From JBBSDP01 sp038240605 (GTDB taxonomy: Bacteria > Planctomycetota > Phycisphaerae > Tepidisphaerales > Tepidisphaeraceae), in assembly GCA_038240605.1 (NCBI GenBank), contig JBBSDP010000016.1:22739-86738 (forward strand): 64,000 nt of DNA. The letters run 5' to 3'. Positions 62,451 through 64,000 of the stretch are shown piece by piece; position 1 is the stretch's first letter; every line of letters starts with the position of its first letter. The position numbers and the translations under genes are program-made. Under the pieces are notes generated by a model. That model was given only the letters and a program-made list of their open reading frames with translations. It did not search any database and was not told the DNA's origin.

Positions 62451-63899
62451 ATGCGAATTCAGTTCTGCGGCGCCGATCGGACCGTGACCGGCTCCAGCCA
62501 CCTCGTTGAGATCAATGGCCTGCGCATCTTCCTGGACATGGGCCTCTACCAGGGCCCACGCGACGAAGCGCGGGAGATCAACCAGCATCTGCCGGCGGAC
62601 GTGCGGTCGGCCGATGCCATCATCCTCTCCCATGGCCACCTCGATCACTGCGGCAAGCTCCCGGTTGCCATCCGCGCCGGCTTCGCGGGGCCGATCTATT
62701 GCACGCCCGCGACGGCGGAGGTGGCGCGAATCGTCCTCACCGACGCCGCCAAGATTCAGGAAGAAGACGTCGCCTACCTGAACCACCGCTCGCGACGTCC
62801 GGATGAACCGGCGCCGCAGCCGTTATACGGAACGGCGGACGTGCCCGGCGTCCTGAAGCGCTTTCAGCGCGTTCCGTATCGCCAGAAGAAAGATCTGGGA
62901 AAGGGGGTCGCATTTACGTTCTACGATGCGGGCCACATTCTCGGCTCCGCGTATGTGCTGCTGGAATGGACTGAGGGTGGCGCGCCCCGCCGGTTGCTCT
63001 TCACGGCAGACGTGGGCCGCTATGATGCCCCGATTCTGCGCGATCCCGAGCCAATCCCAGGGCCCGTGTCGCTGGTCATCACCGAGAGCACTTATGGCAC
63101 GGCGTCCCACGGCCCCATGGACCAGGTGGGCCCTCAGTTTCTTGATGCGCTCAAGTTCTGCATCGAGCACCGCAGCCGGATGATCATCCCCTCGTTCGCG
63201 GTCGGTCGTACGCAGACTGTCCTGTGGTACATGCAAAAATTCGTTCACGAGAAGCTCGTCCCGCAGCTCCCGATTTTCGTGGACAGCCCCATGGGTGTGG
63301 AGGTCAGCCGCGTCCACAGCCAGTTCCCGGATGCCTATGACGAAGAGACAACGCGGATGCTGGCCGGCGGCGACCTGTTCAGCCTTGCGCGGGTGACATT
63401 CACGCCTTCGGCGGCAGAGAGCAAGCAGATCAACCGCCAGCCGGGGCCGTGCGTGATCATCGCCTCCAGCCCGACGTGCGAGTTCGGCCGGGTGCTGCAC
63501 CACCTGACGCAGAGCGTGGAGAACCCCAACGACACGATCGTTTTCTGCGGCTGGATTCCGCCACAGACGCTGGGCCGCCGCATCCAGGAGCGACAGCCGC
63601 GCGTCCGTATTTATGACCGCTGGTACGACCTCAAATGCCAGGTGCGCACCATCCACGGGCTCAGCGCCCATGCCGACGGGGACGAACTGCTCCGCTTCCT
63701 CCAGCCCACGCTGGGCGGCGGGACGACCGACTTTTACGTCGTGCACGGGGAGGTCGAACAGGCGGAGGGATTCGCCCAGCGCCTGCTCGGCAAGGGAGCG
63801 GGGCGGGCATCGGTGCCGGCGATGGAGAGTTCTGTCGTGGAATTTTCGAGCAACGCCGCGAACGCCGCCGCGCCGCCACGACAGACCGATCAGGATTGA
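62451..63899 (+). CDS. Metallo-beta-lactamase/beta-CASP RNase-like protein
   Basis: The 482-residue protein has the metallo-beta-lactamase fold with FCGADRTVTGSSHLVEING, ILSHGHLDHCGKLP (HxHxDH), YDAGHILGSAYVLLEWTE and a later ADVGRYD; the beta-CASP domain follows with TESTYGTASHG, RMIIPSFAVGRTQTVLWYM and VDSPMGVEV. Its ending (RTIHGLSAHADGDELLRFLQP) is the RNA-metabolism RMMBL motif. Members process RNA 3' ends as endo- or exonucleases. The tail is polar (NAANAAAPPRQTDQD). The ATG at 62451 gives the correct N-terminus; earlier codons in frame are arginine-rich. Confidence 0.9.
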   Translation: MRIQFCGADRTVTGSSHLVEINGLRIFLDMGLYQGPRDEAREINQHLPADVRSADAIILSHGHLDHCGKLPVAIRAGFAGPIYCTPATAEVARIVLTDAAKIQEEDVAYLNHRSRRPDEPAPQPLYGTADVPGVLKRFQRVPYRQKKDLGKGVAFTFYDAGHILGSAYVLLEWTEGGAPRRLLFTADVGRYDAPILRDPEPIPGPVSLVITESTYGTASHGPMDQVGPQFLDALKFCIEHRSRMIIPSFAVGRTQTVLWYMQKFVHEKLVPQLPIFVDSPMGVEVSRVHSQFPDAYDEETTRMLAGGDLFSLARVTFTPSAAESKQINRQPGPCVIIASSPTCEFGRVLHHLTQSVENPNDTIVFCGWIPPQTLGRRIQERQPRVRIYDRWYDLKCQVRTIHGLSAHADGDELLRFLQPTLGGGTTDFYVVHGEVEQAEGFAQRLLGKGAGRASVPAMESSVVEFSSNAANAAAPPRQTDQD

Positions 63900-63990
63900 G
63901 GCGGGGGAGGGTTCAGGGTTTAGATTCAGTGATAAGGTAGAAAGCGCCGCTGCACGTTGCGACGTAGCGAGCCGCGACCGTGAGGGAGCG
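63900..63990. repeat. Repeat cluster at window edge (two heptamers and GCCGCGACCG half-site)
   Basis: Bases 63909-63922 hold GGGTTCA GGGTTTA, followed by AGATTCAG..GATAA..GCAC-rich bases similar to those after the array at 59431-59475. A GCCGCGACCGTGAGGGAGCG half-site at 63969-63990 matches the arm of the palindrome at 18335-18356. The rest of this palindrome would lie beyond the window. Confidence 0.6.
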
Positions 63991-64000
63991 TTCATGTACG

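Overview
The window is GC-rich (roughly 60-65% by eye) bacterial chromosome and most likely comes from a planctomycete, probably class Phycisphaerae. The reasons are two secreted proteins whose N-termini carry the planctomycete-type 'LExR' surface-protein motif (FERLEGRLFF and ESLEARSLLS), a PEP-CTERM sorting signal, prepilin-like remnants with an LVELLVV leader and an H-x-DG tail, a CDQCGYDIRA...CPEC zinc ribbon, and a dispersed GCCGCGACCGTCAGGGAGCGG-type palindrome. This placement is inference from protein style; no rRNA is present.

Layout. 1-1287: end of a BamD/TPR-like exported protein, then recO. 1288-11380 (minus): a tightly packed seven-gene surface-glycan operon (two family-2 glycosyltransferases, two CgeB-like glycosyltransferases, asparagine synthase, a class I methyltransferase and an FkbM/sugar-methyltransferase fusion), facing a bifunctional HldE-like gene with reversed domain order. 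13167-20327: housekeeping and carbon metabolism (DUF3467, glcD, glgP, sppA). 20566-27415: secreted LExR proteins (a double phosphoesterase and a zincin with Ig-like domains), decayed prepilin genes and a coiled-coil protein. 27576-31783: a PHA-granule-type protein, an orphan sugar ABC ATPase and a PKD-repeat protein.

31906-37590 (minus) is the most informative locus. It holds a formate dehydrogenase whose catalytic subunit is interrupted by an in-frame TGA followed by a bacterial SECIS hairpin, then the Fe-S and NrfD-type subunits, and directly downstream a tRNA-Sec gene (anticodon TCA). The TGA is best read as selenocysteine. selA, selB and selD are not in the window.

37909-46117: two MATE exporters flanking a convergent MT-A70 methyltransferase / BglII-BstYI-type endonuclease pair, then ileS (with most C-terminal zinc cysteines lost) and purN. 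46118-49943: a lower-GC accessory stretch with mazEF, odd palindromes, a SUFU-domain protein, a SpoIIE-type phosphatase and a PEP-CTERM protein. 50110-54222: NAD-sugar epimerase, WecA/TagO-type initiating transferase and UDP-glucose dehydrogenase, a second polysaccharide module ended by a strong terminator. 54310-56720: two REP-like palindromes, a zinc-ribbon membrane protein with a decayed duplicate, and hicAB. 56897-63899: lon behind a 15-copy heptamer array, hsp20, an alanine-rich lipoprotein and a beta-CASP metallo-beta-lactamase RNase-like protein.

The genome is mosaic: core genes are GC-rich and ordinary, while repeats, toxin-antitoxin genes and the restriction system cluster at 37.6-41 kb, 46-48 kb and 54-57 kb. 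I see no phage, CRISPR array or complete insertion sequence. Start sites were chosen by Shine-Dalgarno match, neighbour spacing and family N-termini and are less certain than stops.
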